Part shown: piece by piece, positions 35,194 through 43,259 of the stretch
Layout: each line of letters opens with the position of its first letter
How positions within the stretch are numbered: the first letter of the stretch is position 1
Source of the DNA: Rubricoccus sp038746605
GTDB lineage: Bacteria; Bacteroidota; Rhodothermia; Rhodothermales; Rubricoccaceae
Direction: 5' to 3'
Length of the DNA stretch: 64,000 bases
Assembly: GCA_038746605.1 (NCBI GenBank)
Contig: JBCDKM010000019.1
Span: 29,284-93,283, forward strand
Translations under genes and position numbers: made by a program
Notes under the pieces: generated by a model
What the model was told of the DNA's origin: nothing
The model's database searches: none
Seen by the model: the letters and a program-made list of their open reading frames with translations, nothing else

Positions 35194-35859
35194 CTACGTC
35201 TCCACCATCACGCCGATCGGAACTCCAGGTTGGCGAAGAGCCGACCGGCGCACAACGATGCTCGTCAAACTCTCCGAGGCCATGCGCCGCAACGCGTTAG
35301 CGTCGGGCACGGAGCCGCTCAGCTCCTCCAGCGAAGCCGATCTCGAACCCTCTGGGGGGCTTCCGAGGGCCACGGCTGGAGCCTCCAGAGCCGTTGCCAG
35401 ACGGCCCGCAAGTGTGGCAGGGTCGAGGTCTCGAACGACGCCCTGCTCATCCTCCGCCACCGCGAGCACGACCGGAACGGCCCGTTGGAGAGCGAGATCT
35501 CTGACCCATCGCGCCTTGCCGACGGACCCACCCTCGCGAAAAAGGCCGCGATCCGAAGCCGCGATCCGCACCGCCGAAATGCCTGCCTCGTTGAGTGCGT
35601 CCACCACACGCCGGTGGAGGTCCCGTGCTGCACGCTCGACGGCGCTCGCTTCCTCGTCATTCGCGAAGGCGAGAGCCCCCGCCTCGCGACGAGGCTCGGC
35701 TCCCAGAGCCTCGATGGCCCGGTCACCCTCTTCGCCAGACCCGAGGACGAGGATTAGCCCGCTGCCCCCGACATCGAGGCGAGCCTTGAGATCACGCGCG
35801 AGGCCGGTCAGAAACAGGGGGTCGCCGAGGGGGTACGGATCGATGTAGAAGACGAGCAT
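35194..35859 (-). CDS. Amino-acid-kinase-fold protein (acetylglutamate kinase-like)
   Basis: The 221-residue protein recalls the N-terminal half of acetylglutamate and aspartate kinases: GDPLFLTGLARDL near residue 12, GLILVLGSGEEGDRAIEALG near 35, then ALNEAGISAVRIAASDRG near 88. The first strand, normally VVKLGGS with a catalytic Lys and glycine loop, is VFYIDPYPLG here, so the phosphate-binding loop is missing. The C-terminal ATP-binding part is also shortened. It is probably a non-catalytic or repurposed relative. No arginine-synthesis gene lies nearby. Confidence 0.5.
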   Translation of the reverse strand: MLVFYIDPYPLGDPLFLTGLARDLKARLDVGGSGLILVLGSGEEGDRAIEALGAEPRREAGALAFANDEEASAVERAARDLHRRVVDALNEAGISAVRIAASDRGLFREGGSVGKARWVRDLALQRAVPVVLAVAEDEQGVVRDLDPATLAGRLATALEAPAVALGSPPEGSRSASLEELSGSVPDANALRRMASESLTSIVVRRSALRQPGVPIGVMVET

Positions 35860-35919
35860 TTAGGTCGCGTGGGAGGTGGCGGAGACTCGATATTGCGCCC
35901 GCCGTTCCCGCACGCCCCC

Positions 35920-36540
35920 ATGCGCCGTCTCTTCCTGCTATTCGCGTTCTTTCTCGCCGCCTGCGATGCGGACTCAGGCGACGGCGTGACGGTGTACACC
36001 GTCGAGTTGCAACCTCTCAACGGAAGCAGTGCAGACGGAACCGCAGCGATTCGAGTCGACGGGGCTGGGGGAGTCTTCTCCGTCGATCTAGAGGTGACGG
36101 GACTGGATGACCGTTCCCACCCGCAGTTCCTCTTCGCTCGAGTGACGGAGATCTCGGAGTGCCCCACAGCAGCCGACGACACCAACGCGGATGGTTTCGT
36201 GGATGTCGTGGAGGGCCTTCCTCGCTACGGTGGCATTCTGCTACCGCTGGACAACGATCTCTCGTCACAAGAGCAGAACATCGCGAGGTACCCGACCGGG
36301 GCCTCGTACTCGTATTCCACCTCGGCGCGGCTATCCGACGTGCGAGGGGCCTTGGAACGCCCGGACCCCGATCCCGACGATTCCGTCGTGACGCTGGGCG
36401 AAGGGGGGCGGATCTCTCCTACTGACTACGTCGTCGTGGTGCACGGGACCTCGCGGCCTCTTCCGGCGAGCGTCGCAACGCTGCCTGGGCTGGACGGCCA
36501 AACGACGCTGCCGGTCGCGTGCGGTACGGTTCGCGTTTGA
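35920..36540 (+). CDS. Lipoprotein with CHRD-like domain
   Basis: The 206-residue lipoprotein has a signal ending in the lipobox LAAC (Cys15). The mature part has VYTVELQPLNGSSADGTAAI and FSVDLEVTGLDDRSHPQFL, which fit the CHRD pattern of beta-rich extracellular proteins. An acidic DTNADGFVD loop resembling calcium-binding repeats follows. The start at 35920 is fixed by the signal peptide. The role is unknown; a surface or periplasmic location is inferred. Confidence 0.72.
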   Translation: MRRLFLLFAFFLAACDADSGDGVTVYTVELQPLNGSSADGTAAIRVDGAGGVFSVDLEVTGLDDRSHPQFLFARVTEISECPTAADDTNADGFVDVVEGLPRYGGILLPLDNDLSSQEQNIARYPTGASYSYSTSARLSDVRGALERPDPDPDDSVVTLGEGGRISPTDYVVVVHGTSRPLPASVATLPGLDGQTTLPVACGTVRV

Positions 36541-36673
36541 CCGCCTACCGGCTGGTTCCTGAGCGAATGTGAGGCCCGTGCGTGTTGCAGTCGAAGCGGG
36601 TACGAAGCCTCATACATCCCGGATCTCCATTCCGTTAGGTGAGTGTGGGGGCCTCCATCTCCCACCTTCCCTC

Positions 36674-37192
36674 ATGCACAAGCTGTTCGCTTTCTCCCTT
36701 CTCGCATCAGTCTTCGCCCTGGCGGCGTGCGACTCCTCCAACGTGGAGGACGACTTCACTGTCACCGCCGCTGTCGTCGGTGACGCCGAGCTGACCACCC
36801 TCGAAGCCGCCGTCGGCGAGGCCGGGCTGGCGGGCACCCTCGACGACATGGACGCGGAGTTCACCGTGTTCGCACCGACCGATGCCGCCTTCACACAGGC
36901 TCTCGCCGACCTCAACCTGACGCCCGCTCAGCTTCTCGCGGATCCGACCCTTGGCAGCATTCTGCGGCTCCACGTCGTGGCCGACGATGAGTTGGAGGCG
37001 GATGACCTAGACGACGGCGACACGATCACAACGCTGAACGGCCAGACGCTGACAGTCGTCGTGCAGGGCGACCGGATCGGCCTGGACACGGAGGACGCCG
37101 ATTCCATGCCCAACGCCTTCGTCGAGACAGCCGACATCGAGGTCTCCAACGGTGTCGTGCACAAGATCGACTACGTACTGCTCCCCAACTAA
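36674..37192 (+). CDS. Fasciclin (FAS1) domain lipoprotein
   Basis: The 172-residue lipoprotein (lipobox LAAC near residue 19) contains one FAS1 domain with both conserved boxes: the H1 box FTVFAPTDAAFTQAL near residue 60 and the C-terminal ADIEVSNGVVHKIDYVLLP. Such domains mediate adhesion at the cell surface. A consensus intrinsic terminator lies 40 bases after the stop, so the gene forms a short rightward unit of its own or with the CHRD-like gene. Confidence 0.93.
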   Translation: MHKLFAFSLLASVFALAACDSSNVEDDFTVTAAVVGDAELTTLEAAVGEAGLAGTLDDMDAEFTVFAPTDAAFTQALADLNLTPAQLLADPTLGSILRLHVVADDELEADDLDDGDTITTLNGQTLTVVVQGDRIGLDTEDADSMPNAFVETADIEVSNGVVHKIDYVLLPN

Positions 37193-37231
37193 TAGGGGCG
37201 CTCACGGCGCACTAGGCCCTCGGCCTGCCAG

Positions 37232-37263
37232 CGGGCGGCTCACTCCGGTGGGCCGCCCGTTTT
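37232..37263 (+). terminator. Rho-independent terminator of the fasciclin gene
   Basis: Perfect eight-base arms CGGGCGGC (37232-37239) and GCCGCCCG (37252-37259) with a 12-base loop are followed by TTTT. Confidence 0.88.
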
Positions 37264-37288
37264 GCGTGGGGAGGGCGCCCGCCCTTCC

Positions 37289-37308
37289 CCGCCTCGGTAC
37301 CGAGGCGG
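37289..37308. repeat. Perfect 20-bp palindrome upstream of dnaE
   Basis: CCGCCTCGGTACCGAGGCGG is fully self-complementary with no loop. It lies between the fasciclin terminator and dnaE. The same half-site forms hairpins at 43188-43223 and 63782-63805. Confidence 0.9.
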
Positions 37309-37332
37309 AGGCACTCGGTTCGTTTTCCGTCC

Positions 37333-37341
37333 TGTGGATAA
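37333..37341 (-). promoter_or_regulatory. Consensus DnaA box in the dnaE upstream region
   Basis: TGTGGATAA, the reverse complement of TTATCCACA, matches the DnaA-box consensus exactly. It is 77 bases before the dnaE GTG. Only one full match was noticed, so an origin is not indicated. Confidence 0.4.
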
Positions 37342-37417
37342 CTGCCGTTGACCGGTGTGTGCGGTCCATGGATCTTGCGGGGCCTCCCTCCCACCCCGTT
37401 CTCTCCCGCGAGCGCCC

Positions 37418-40400
37418 GTGACTGAGTTCAGCCACCTCCACTGCCACACCCAGTACTCCCTCCTCGACGGCGCGGCTAAGATCAAGCGGCTCGTCTCGCG
37501 GGCGTCGGAGATGGGCAGGCCTGCACTTGCAATAACGGATCACGGGAATCTGTACGGCGTCCCGGAGTTCTACACCGCCAGCCGAGCGGCGGGCATCCTC
37601 CCCATCATCGGGTGCGAGTTCTACGTCACGCCCAGCGGGATGGGCGACAAGAAAGACCGGACGCGCTACCACCAGGTCCTCCTCGCGAAGAACCTGACCG
37701 GCTACCGCAACCTCATCAAGCTCGCCTCGCTCTCCAACACGGACGGCTACTACTACAAGCCGCGCATCGACCGGGAGACGCTGAGGGCGCACAGTGAGGG
37801 GCTCGTGGCGACGACCTGCTGCCTTCAGGGCGAGGTGCTGCAGACCATCCTCAAGAGAGGCGAGGACGAGGGCCTGCGCGTCTTCAAAGAGTACCTCGAC
37901 ATCTTCGGGGACGACTACTACGTGGAGATCCAGGACCACGCGATCCCGGAGCAGCGGCAGTGCAACGCGGTCCTCACGCGATGGGCACAGGAGTACGGCG
38001 TGACGGTCATCGCGACGAACGACGTGCATTACATCCACCGCGAGGACGCCGAGGCGCAGGACGTGCTCCTCTGCCTCCAGACCGGCAAGGACCTCCACGA
38101 TCCGAACCGGATGCGGTTCGAGAACGACCAGTTTTACCTCAAGTCGGCGGACGAGATGCGGGCGGCCTTTCTCCCGAGCGTCGGCGAGGGGGCCCTCGCG
38201 AGCGAAAGCGTGATCGACGGCGCGCTGGCCGCGACGAGCGAGATCGCGGACAAGTGCCAGCTGGAGATCCCGATGGGCGAACTCCTCATGCCGCACTTCC
38301 CCATCCCGGACGGCATCGATGGGGCCGATGCGTACCTGCGGCACCTCAGCTACGAGGGCGCGAAGGAGCGCTTCGGGGGCGTGGTGCCGGAGCCGATGCG
38401 CGAGCGGCTGGACATGGAGCTCGGCATCATCCAGACGATGGGGTACGCCGGGTACTTCCTCATCACGCAGGACTTCACCACGGCGGCGCGCGAGATGGGC
38501 GTGAGCGTCGGCCCGGGGCGTGGCTCGGCGGCGGGCAGCCTCGTGGCCTACTGCCTCGGGATCACCAACATCGACCCGCTCCACTACGACCTCCTCTTCG
38601 AGCGCTTCCTGAACCCGGAGCGCGTCTCGATGCCGGATATCGACATCGACTTCGATGACCGGGGTCGCGCGAAGGTGATCGACTACGTGGTGGAGAAATA
38701 CGGGCGCGAGAGCGTCTGCCAGATCGTGACGTTCGGGACGATGGGGTCCAAGTCGGTCATCCGTGACGTGTCGCGCGTCCTCGGCGTGCCGCTCACCGAG
38801 GCGGACCGCATCGCGAAGCTCATCCCGGACGGCGTCAAGGTCTCGCTGGAGGACGCCAAGAAGCAGGTGAAGGAGTTCGCCTCGCTGTATTCGTCGCCGG
38901 ACCCGCAGATCCGCAAGCTGATGCACTACGCGACGGTCCTGGAGGGCTCCGCGCGGCACACGGGGGTCCACGCGGCAGGCGTCATCATCGCGCCGGGCGA
39001 CGTGAGCGAGTACGTGCCCGTGGCCGTCCAGAAGGGCAAGGGCGGCTCCGGCGACGCCGTGGTGACGCAGTACGACGGGAAGTGGGTGGAAGAATTCGGG
39101 CTCCTCAAGATGGACTTCCTGGGTCTGAAGACACTCACGATCCTGAACGACGCGCTGGACCTCATCCGCGAAAACCACGGCGTCGAGATCGACCTGGACG
39201 CCATCCCGCTGGACGACTCGCAGACGTACACACTCTTCCAGAAGGGCGACACGGTGGCCATCTTCCAGTTCGAGTCCTCGGGCATGCGCGAGTGGATGCG
39301 CAAGCTCAAGCCGACCTCGCTGGACGACCTGATCGCGATGAACGCGCTCTACCGTCCGGGCCCGATGGACCTCATCCCGGACTACATTGCGCGGAAGCAC
39401 GGGCGTGAGGTGGTGGAGTATCCGCACCCGATGCTCGAAGAGATCCTCGCACCGACGTACGGCATCCCGGTCTACCAGGAGCAGGTGATGCAGATGGCGC
39501 AGGTGATGGGTGGCTACAGCCTCGGCGGGGCCGACCTCCTCCGCCGCGCGATGGGCAAGAAGAAGCAGTCCGAGATGGACAAGCAGCGCGTCATCTTCGT
39601 GGAGGGCGCGGGTGAGAAAGGCGTCTCGGAGGAGAAGGCCAACGAGGTCTTCGACATGATGGCCAAGTTCGCGGGCTACGGGTTCAACAAATCACATAGC
39701 GCCGCATATTCCGTGGTGGCCTACCAGACGGCCTATCTCAAGGCGCACTACCCCGCCGAGTTCATGGCGGCCGTCCTCACGACGGAAATGGGCGACTCCT
39801 CGAAGCTCGCCATCGCGCTGGAGGCGACGCGGCAGGCCGGGCTGGAGATCCTCCCACCGTGCGTCAACCGCTCGGACGCGTACTTCACCGTGGAGAACGG
39901 GCGGGTGCGGTTCGGTCTCGGCGCGATCAAGGGCGTCGGCCTCGGGGCCATCGAGGCGCTGATGGAGTCACGCGAGACGGCGGGCGGCGCCTTCGAGGAC
40001 CTGTTCGAGATGGTGCGCGACTTGGACCTTCGGACGGTCGGTAAGAAGACCATCGAGGCGCTCGGGATGGCGGGGGCATTGGATCAGTTCGAGGGCCATC
40101 GCGCCCAGCTGGTGGGGGCCACCGACCTCGCGTGGAGCTACGCGCAGAAGCACCAAGTGGATAAAGCGGCGGGCCAGAACTCGCTGTTTGGCGGGGGCGC
40201 GAGCGGCGGCTCCTCGTTCGTTCCCGCCCTCCCCCACACGGAGGAGTGGACGAAGGGCGAGGCGCTACGCCACGAGCGCGACCTGATGGGCTTCTACGTC
40301 TCGGGCCACCCGCTGGACGACTACCGGGCCGAGGCGGACGCCTTCGCCTCCATCCGCCTCGGGGACACCGAGGGCGTGCCCCACGAGAGCGACCAGACCG

Positions 40401-40894
40401 TCTGCGGCATCCTCACGTCCATGGACCGGCGGACGACCAAGAGCGGGCGCCCCATCGCGTTCCTCACCGTGGAGGACACGACGGGCGCGGCCGAGGTGGT
40501 GTGCTTCGCGCAGACCCTGGAACGGTTCGGGCACCTCCTGGAGGTGGACCAGCCGATGCTCGTGCGCGGCAAGGCGGAGACCTCGCGCGGCGACCTCAAG
40601 CTGATCGCGAAGGAGGTGCTGCCGATGTGGCGCGTCCGCGAGCAGCTCGTCTCGGCGATCACGCTGAAGGTGGACGCGGACCTCCACACCGAGGAGACGA
40701 TCGGCAAGCTGGCGGCGCTCTGCGCGGAGCACAAGGGGACGAAGAAGCTCTACGTGGAGCTGACGCATCCGGAGATGCCGGTGCCGGTGCGGTTGCACGC
40801 GCGTACATCCGTGGTAGACCTGACACCGGACTTGATGAAGGGGCTTGGAAAGCTGTTCGGAATGAAGGCCCTAGCACTTGAGACTTCGCCCTGA
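37418..40894 (+). CDS. dnaE: DNA polymerase III subunit alpha
   Basis: The 1158-residue replicative polymerase has the full DnaE order: PHP domain (FSHLHCHTQYSLLDGA at residues 4-19), C-family palm with the catalytic Asp motif PDIDIDFDDRGR near residue 410, thumb/fingers with NALYRPGPMDLIP and GKKKQSEMDKQR, tandem helix-hairpin-helix (ALGMAGALDQF), and an OB fold (GILTSMDRRTTKSGRPIAFL). The GTG at 37418 is chosen because the PHP motif then starts at the usual distance; upstream in-frame residues are unrelated. No intein is present. CAATAACGG falls in the PHP region at 37530. Confidence 0.97.
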   Translation: MTEFSHLHCHTQYSLLDGAAKIKRLVSRASEMGRPALAITDHGNLYGVPEFYTASRAAGILPIIGCEFYVTPSGMGDKKDRTRYHQVLLAKNLTGYRNLIKLASLSNTDGYYYKPRIDRETLRAHSEGLVATTCCLQGEVLQTILKRGEDEGLRVFKEYLDIFGDDYYVEIQDHAIPEQRQCNAVLTRWAQEYGVTVIATNDVHYIHREDAEAQDVLLCLQTGKDLHDPNRMRFENDQFYLKSADEMRAAFLPSVGEGALASESVIDGALAATSEIADKCQLEIPMGELLMPHFPIPDGIDGADAYLRHLSYEGAKERFGGVVPEPMRERLDMELGIIQTMGYAGYFLITQDFTTAAREMGVSVGPGRGSAAGSLVAYCLGITNIDPLHYDLLFERFLNPERVSMPDIDIDFDDRGRAKVIDYVVEKYGRESVCQIVTFGTMGSKSVIRDVSRVLGVPLTEADRIAKLIPDGVKVSLEDAKKQVKEFASLYSSPDPQIRKLMHYATVLEGSARHTGVHAAGVIIAPGDVSEYVPVAVQKGKGGSGDAVVTQYDGKWVEEFGLLKMDFLGLKTLTILNDALDLIRENHGVEIDLDAIPLDDSQTYTLFQKGDTVAIFQFESSGMREWMRKLKPTSLDDLIAMNALYRPGPMDLIPDYIARKHGREVVEYPHPMLEEILAPTYGIPVYQEQVMQMAQVMGGYSLGGADLLRRAMGKKKQSEMDKQRVIFVEGAGEKGVSEEKANEVFDMMAKFAGYGFNKSHSAAYSVVAYQTAYLKAHYPAEFMAAVLTTEMGDSSKLAIALEATRQAGLEILPPCVNRSDAYFTVENGRVRFGLGAIKGVGLGAIEALMESRETAGGAFEDLFEMVRDLDLRTVGKKTIEALGMAGALDQFEGHRAQLVGATDLAWSYAQKHQVDKAAGQNSLFGGGASGGSSFVPALPHTEEWTKGEALRHERDLMGFYVSGHPLDDYRAEADAFASIRLGDTEGVPHESDQTVCGILTSMDRRTTKSGRPIAFLTVEDTTGAAEVVCFAQTLERFGHLLEVDQPMLVRGKAETSRGDLKLIAKEVLPMWRVREQLVSAITLKVDADLHTEETIGKLAALCAEHKGTKKLYVELTHPEMPVPVRLHARTSVVDLTPDLMKGLGKLFGMKALALETSP

Positions 40895-40920
40895 ACTGAT
40901 TGCCTTCATGAGTCTGACAC

Positions 40921-41682
40921 TCAAGGGATCACTACGCCCTTGCTAAAACCCGAGATGTATCCCATACGAATTACTGATTCACCAAGACGCATTTCTTTCT
41001 GATTGACCTCAATGCCTCCACCACCAACTTTCAACCGGACCTCGACGGTAGTGACTGGATACTCTACAGGCCATGCCTCGACCTCTACGTGTCCATATCT
41101 CGACTGTACTTCGTCTGGTGATTCAATGACTCTAAATTCTACCCTGAGATAGTCCCCGTTGGGGTAGGCCAGCTCGACAAGCCGACCGCTCGGAGGACAC
41201 TTGAAGTCGGCTGGCTGACCTTGCAACGACCAAATGTTCTCACGCATACTAAATCTTGGAAGTCCAGACAGAGATGGCATATCAATATTCAAGAGTCGCA
41301 TTCCACCGCTCCCGACCGTAAACCAGACAATTGGAAATCGTTCGGAAGCAAGTGGTTCTCGGACATCAAAGAAAAAGCCCCCTCCCACAACGCCGACTAT
41401 TTCCTTTCGCAACCAGTCAAATTTCCCCCCAATCCCCTCATCACACACGTTCTGCTTGAAGCCTCTAAGCTGATCGACGGTGTATGCTCCAGCATCGGCC
41501 TTATCGTGATGCTCACGGCATAGCGCAATCATACCCTCAGGGCGATGGTGCTGCTCTTCCTCCCAGGCCGGATCGAAATGGTGCCAAGTCAAATACGGAT
41601 TGCAACACCCTGGCACGGGGCAACCGAAGCCAACCTCATTTCTCAAGGCCCTAACTGTTGATATTGGTGGAGTGCGACTCAT
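40921..41682 (-). CDS. HNH endonuclease-domain protein, likely acquired
   Basis: The 253-residue protein has an N-terminal HNH/zinc-finger nuclease domain. The first zinc cysteines lie in GCPVPGCCNP near residue 21, catalytic-type histidines in TWHHFDPAWE, and the second zinc pair in MIALCREHHDKADAG near 53. The remaining 170 residues are beta-rich and were not recognised. The gene is much lower in GC than dnaE and the next gene, with many AAT, TTT and ATA codons, which points to recent transfer. It stands alone between housekeeping genes with no methylase or obvious defence partner. Defence or homing roles are possible. Confidence 0.8.
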   Translation of the reverse strand: MSRTPPISTVRALRNEVGFGCPVPGCCNPYLTWHHFDPAWEEEQHHRPEGMIALCREHHDKADAGAYTVDQLRGFKQNVCDEGIGGKFDWLRKEIVGVVGGGFFFDVREPLASERFPIVWFTVGSGGMRLLNIDMPSLSGLPRFSMRENIWSLQGQPADFKCPPSGRLVELAYPNGDYLRVEFRVIESPDEVQSRYGHVEVEAWPVEYPVTTVEVRLKVGGGGIEVNQKEMRLGESVIRMGYISGFSKGVVIP

Positions 41683-41745
41683 TGATTGAACGAGCAGAAT
41701 GATCCGACAATAGCTCTCCCCACCCTCCGAAGCAAGAATGCTGTC

Positions 41746-42264
41746 ATGAGTCGCGCCTTCACCAAAGACGAGGCCCCCGAGGACCCCATCGTGGTCCCGC
41801 CCCGCGCGCCGCTACCGGCGGGCGTGCCCAACTACGTCACCCCACGCGGCGACTGCCTGTTGCGCGAGGAACGCGCCGAGTTGGACGCCGAGCGGTCCCG
41901 CCTCGGGGCGGCCTCGGACATGGAGGAGACGGAGCGGAAGCGGCAACTGGCGGCGGCCGTGGAGCGGATCGCGAACCTCCGAGAGCGTCTGGCGCGCACG
42001 CAGGTGGTGGACCCGAGCCGCCAGTCGGGCGAGGTCGTCCGGTTCGGGGCGTACGTCGTGCTGAGCGCGTCGGACGGGAGCGAGCGGCGGTTCCAGATCG
42101 TCGGGGTGGACGAGGCGGAGCCCGAGGCGGGGCGGGTCGCGTTCACGTCGCCCATCGCCCGGGCAGTAAGCGGGACCGGCGTCGGGGACGTGGCGGTGCT
42201 GCGGACGGCGTCGGGAGAGGAGCAGTTGGTGGTCCACGCGATCCGCTACGGTGAGGAGGCGTAA
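41746..42264 (+). CDS. GreA/GreB-family transcription elongation factor-like protein
   Basis: The 172-residue protein has the GreB-like opening MSRAFTKDEAPEDP and a proline-rich linker. An N-terminal coiled coil (about residues 45-90) precedes a C-terminal FKBP-like globular domain from about 100, with VRFGAYVVLSASDGSERRFQI and FTSPIARAVSGTGVGD. Members enter the RNA polymerase secondary channel and rescue backtracked complexes. The acidic coiled-coil tip normally needed for RNA cleavage is only partly evident (DMEETER). The ATG at 41746 gives the family N-terminus. Confidence 0.85.
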   Translation: MSRAFTKDEAPEDPIVVPPRAPLPAGVPNYVTPRGDCLLREERAELDAERSRLGAASDMEETERKRQLAAAVERIANLRERLARTQVVDPSRQSGEVVRFGAYVVLSASDGSERRFQIVGVDEAEPEAGRVAFTSPIARAVSGTGVGDVAVLRTASGEEQLVVHAIRYGEEA

Positions 42265-42291
42265 CCGGTTGGCGCGCACGATCTTCCCACT

Positions 42292-42413
42292 GTGTCATCC
42301 TGAGCGCGAGCGAAGGATCTCAGCGCAAAGCCTTCAGCACATCGGCACCGGTTCCGACGACTCCAACAGCGAGTTGAGATCCTTCGACTCACTATGCTCG
42401 CTCAGGATGACAC
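42292..42413. repeat. Long imperfect palindromic repeat element (REP/MITE-like)
   Basis: A 122-base noncoding element begins GTGTCATCCTGAGC and ends GCTCAGGATGACAC, with internal arms AAGGATCTCA and TGAGATCCTT. It can fold into a long hairpin. The CATCCTGAGCG...GAAGGATCT arrangement resembles dispersed palindromic elements known from many unrelated bacteria. It fills most of the gap between the Gre-like and thioesterase genes. Confidence 0.85.
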
Positions 42414-42476
42414 GTAGGGGACTCCACGCCAGCTTCCCTTTTCGCCTTACGCCCTCCTCGTTTCGCCTTCCCCCTC

Positions 42477-42938
42477 ATGTCCCCAGCCGAGGTCGAGACC
42501 TACCTCCACGACCACATCCCCATCAGCGCCGCGCACGGCATCACCGTGGCCGAGGCGAGCCCCGAAGCGGTCCGCCTCGCCGCGCCGCTGGACGTCAACA
42601 TCAACCACTTCAACAGCGTGTACGGCGGGAGCGCGTCGAGCGTCGCCATCCTCTCAGCGTGGACGCTGTTGCACCTCCGGTTGAGCGCCCGAGGCTGGCG
42701 GGGCCGCGTCGTGATCCAGCGGAGCGAGGTGAATTACCTGCGGCCCACAGTCGCGGACTTCGAGGCAATCTGCGAGGCGCCGGAGGACGCAATCTGGGAG
42801 CGGTTCGTGTCCACACTGGAGCGCCGGGGTCGGGCGCGGCTGCCGCTCACCTCGCGGCTGGTCTGCGAGGGCGAGGTGACGGCGCGGTTTGATGGGGACT
42901 ACGTCGCGCTGGCGGCGCCGGAGGACGAGAGAACCTAG
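42477..42938 (+). CDS. Hotdog-fold thioesterase (YiiD C-terminal domain type)
   Basis: The 153-residue protein fits the YiiD C-terminal thioesterase family: LHDHIPISAAHGITVAEASP at residues 10-29, then DVNINHFNSVYGGSASSVAI and AWTLLHLRL with the central hotdog helix, and RSEVNYLRPTVADFEA. It probably hydrolyses an acyl-CoA-type thioester in the cytoplasm; the substrate is unknown. It is flanked by noncoding repeat elements on both sides and seems to be transcribed alone. Confidence 0.82.
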   Translation: MSPAEVETYLHDHIPISAAHGITVAEASPEAVRLAAPLDVNINHFNSVYGGSASSVAILSAWTLLHLRLSARGWRGRVVIQRSEVNYLRPTVADFEAICEAPEDAIWERFVSTLERRGRARLPLTSRLVCEGEVTARFDGDYVALAAPEDERT

Positions 42939-42977
42939 CGCTCTTCTCTCTCAGTCATCCCCCGCCCCCCATTACAG

Positions 42978-43147
42978 CGTCATTCCCGACTTGATCGGGA
43001 ATCCAGAGTACCGGGAACGTGCGTCGTGATAACCGCCAGCGCGACAGGACGCGCGATGACCTGCGGGCTGCTCCCTCCCTGCGCCATCGCAGCCTGACTC
43101 ACTACAACTGCTCATCACTCTGGATTCCCGCGTTCTCGGGAACGACG
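42978..43147. repeat. Second dispersed palindromic element
   Basis: A 170-base noncoding element has left arm CGTCATTCCCGACTTGATCG continuing into GGAATCCAGAG and a right arm CTCTGGATTCCCGCGTTCTC continuing into GGGAACGACG. Each arm is itself a small palindrome. The pattern resembles the GTCATTCCCGCG...GGGAATCCA family common in bacteria. It occupies most of the 321-base gap 42939-43259, which holds no gene. Confidence 0.82.
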
Positions 43148-43187
43148 ATTGGAGGGTGGGTAGACCCGGGTGGGCGCCCGATGCCGT

Positions 43188-43223
43188 CCCGCCTCGGTGG
43201 CTCCATGGACAGACCGAGGCGGG
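43188..43223 (-). terminator. Hairpin downstream of rluD
   Basis: Perfect 11-base arms CCCGCCTCGGT (43188-43198) and ACCGAGGCGGG (43213-43223) enclose 14 bases. It is 36 bases beyond the rluD stop. No T-run follows, so terminator function is probable but not certain. Confidence 0.55.
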
Positions 43224-43259
43224 GAGAGTCGCGCAAACAGCCGAGATGACGCGAGCCCG

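Larger units (their letters stand above)
3409..37538. repeat. Eight dispersed copies of the 9-mer CAATAACGG
   Basis: Copies on the minus strand lie at 3409-3417, 4400-4408 and 6043-6051. Copies on the plus strand lie at 12370-12378, 16939-16947, 22631-22639, 33184-33192 and 37530-37538. All are inside coding regions, often in a short AT-rich patch. With about 64% G+C, roughly 0.25 copies would be expected in both strands of the window. Confidence 0.8.

Noticed and set aside
37289..37341. Replication origin near dnaE
   Set aside because: Only one exact DnaA box and one palindrome are present, with no cluster of boxes, AT-rich unwinding element, dnaA or dnaN.
37202..39427. 741-codon open frame opposite dnaE
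   Set aside because: It reads as low-complexity Val/Arg/His/Glu, a typical shadow of GC-rich codons, and runs against a complete dnaE.
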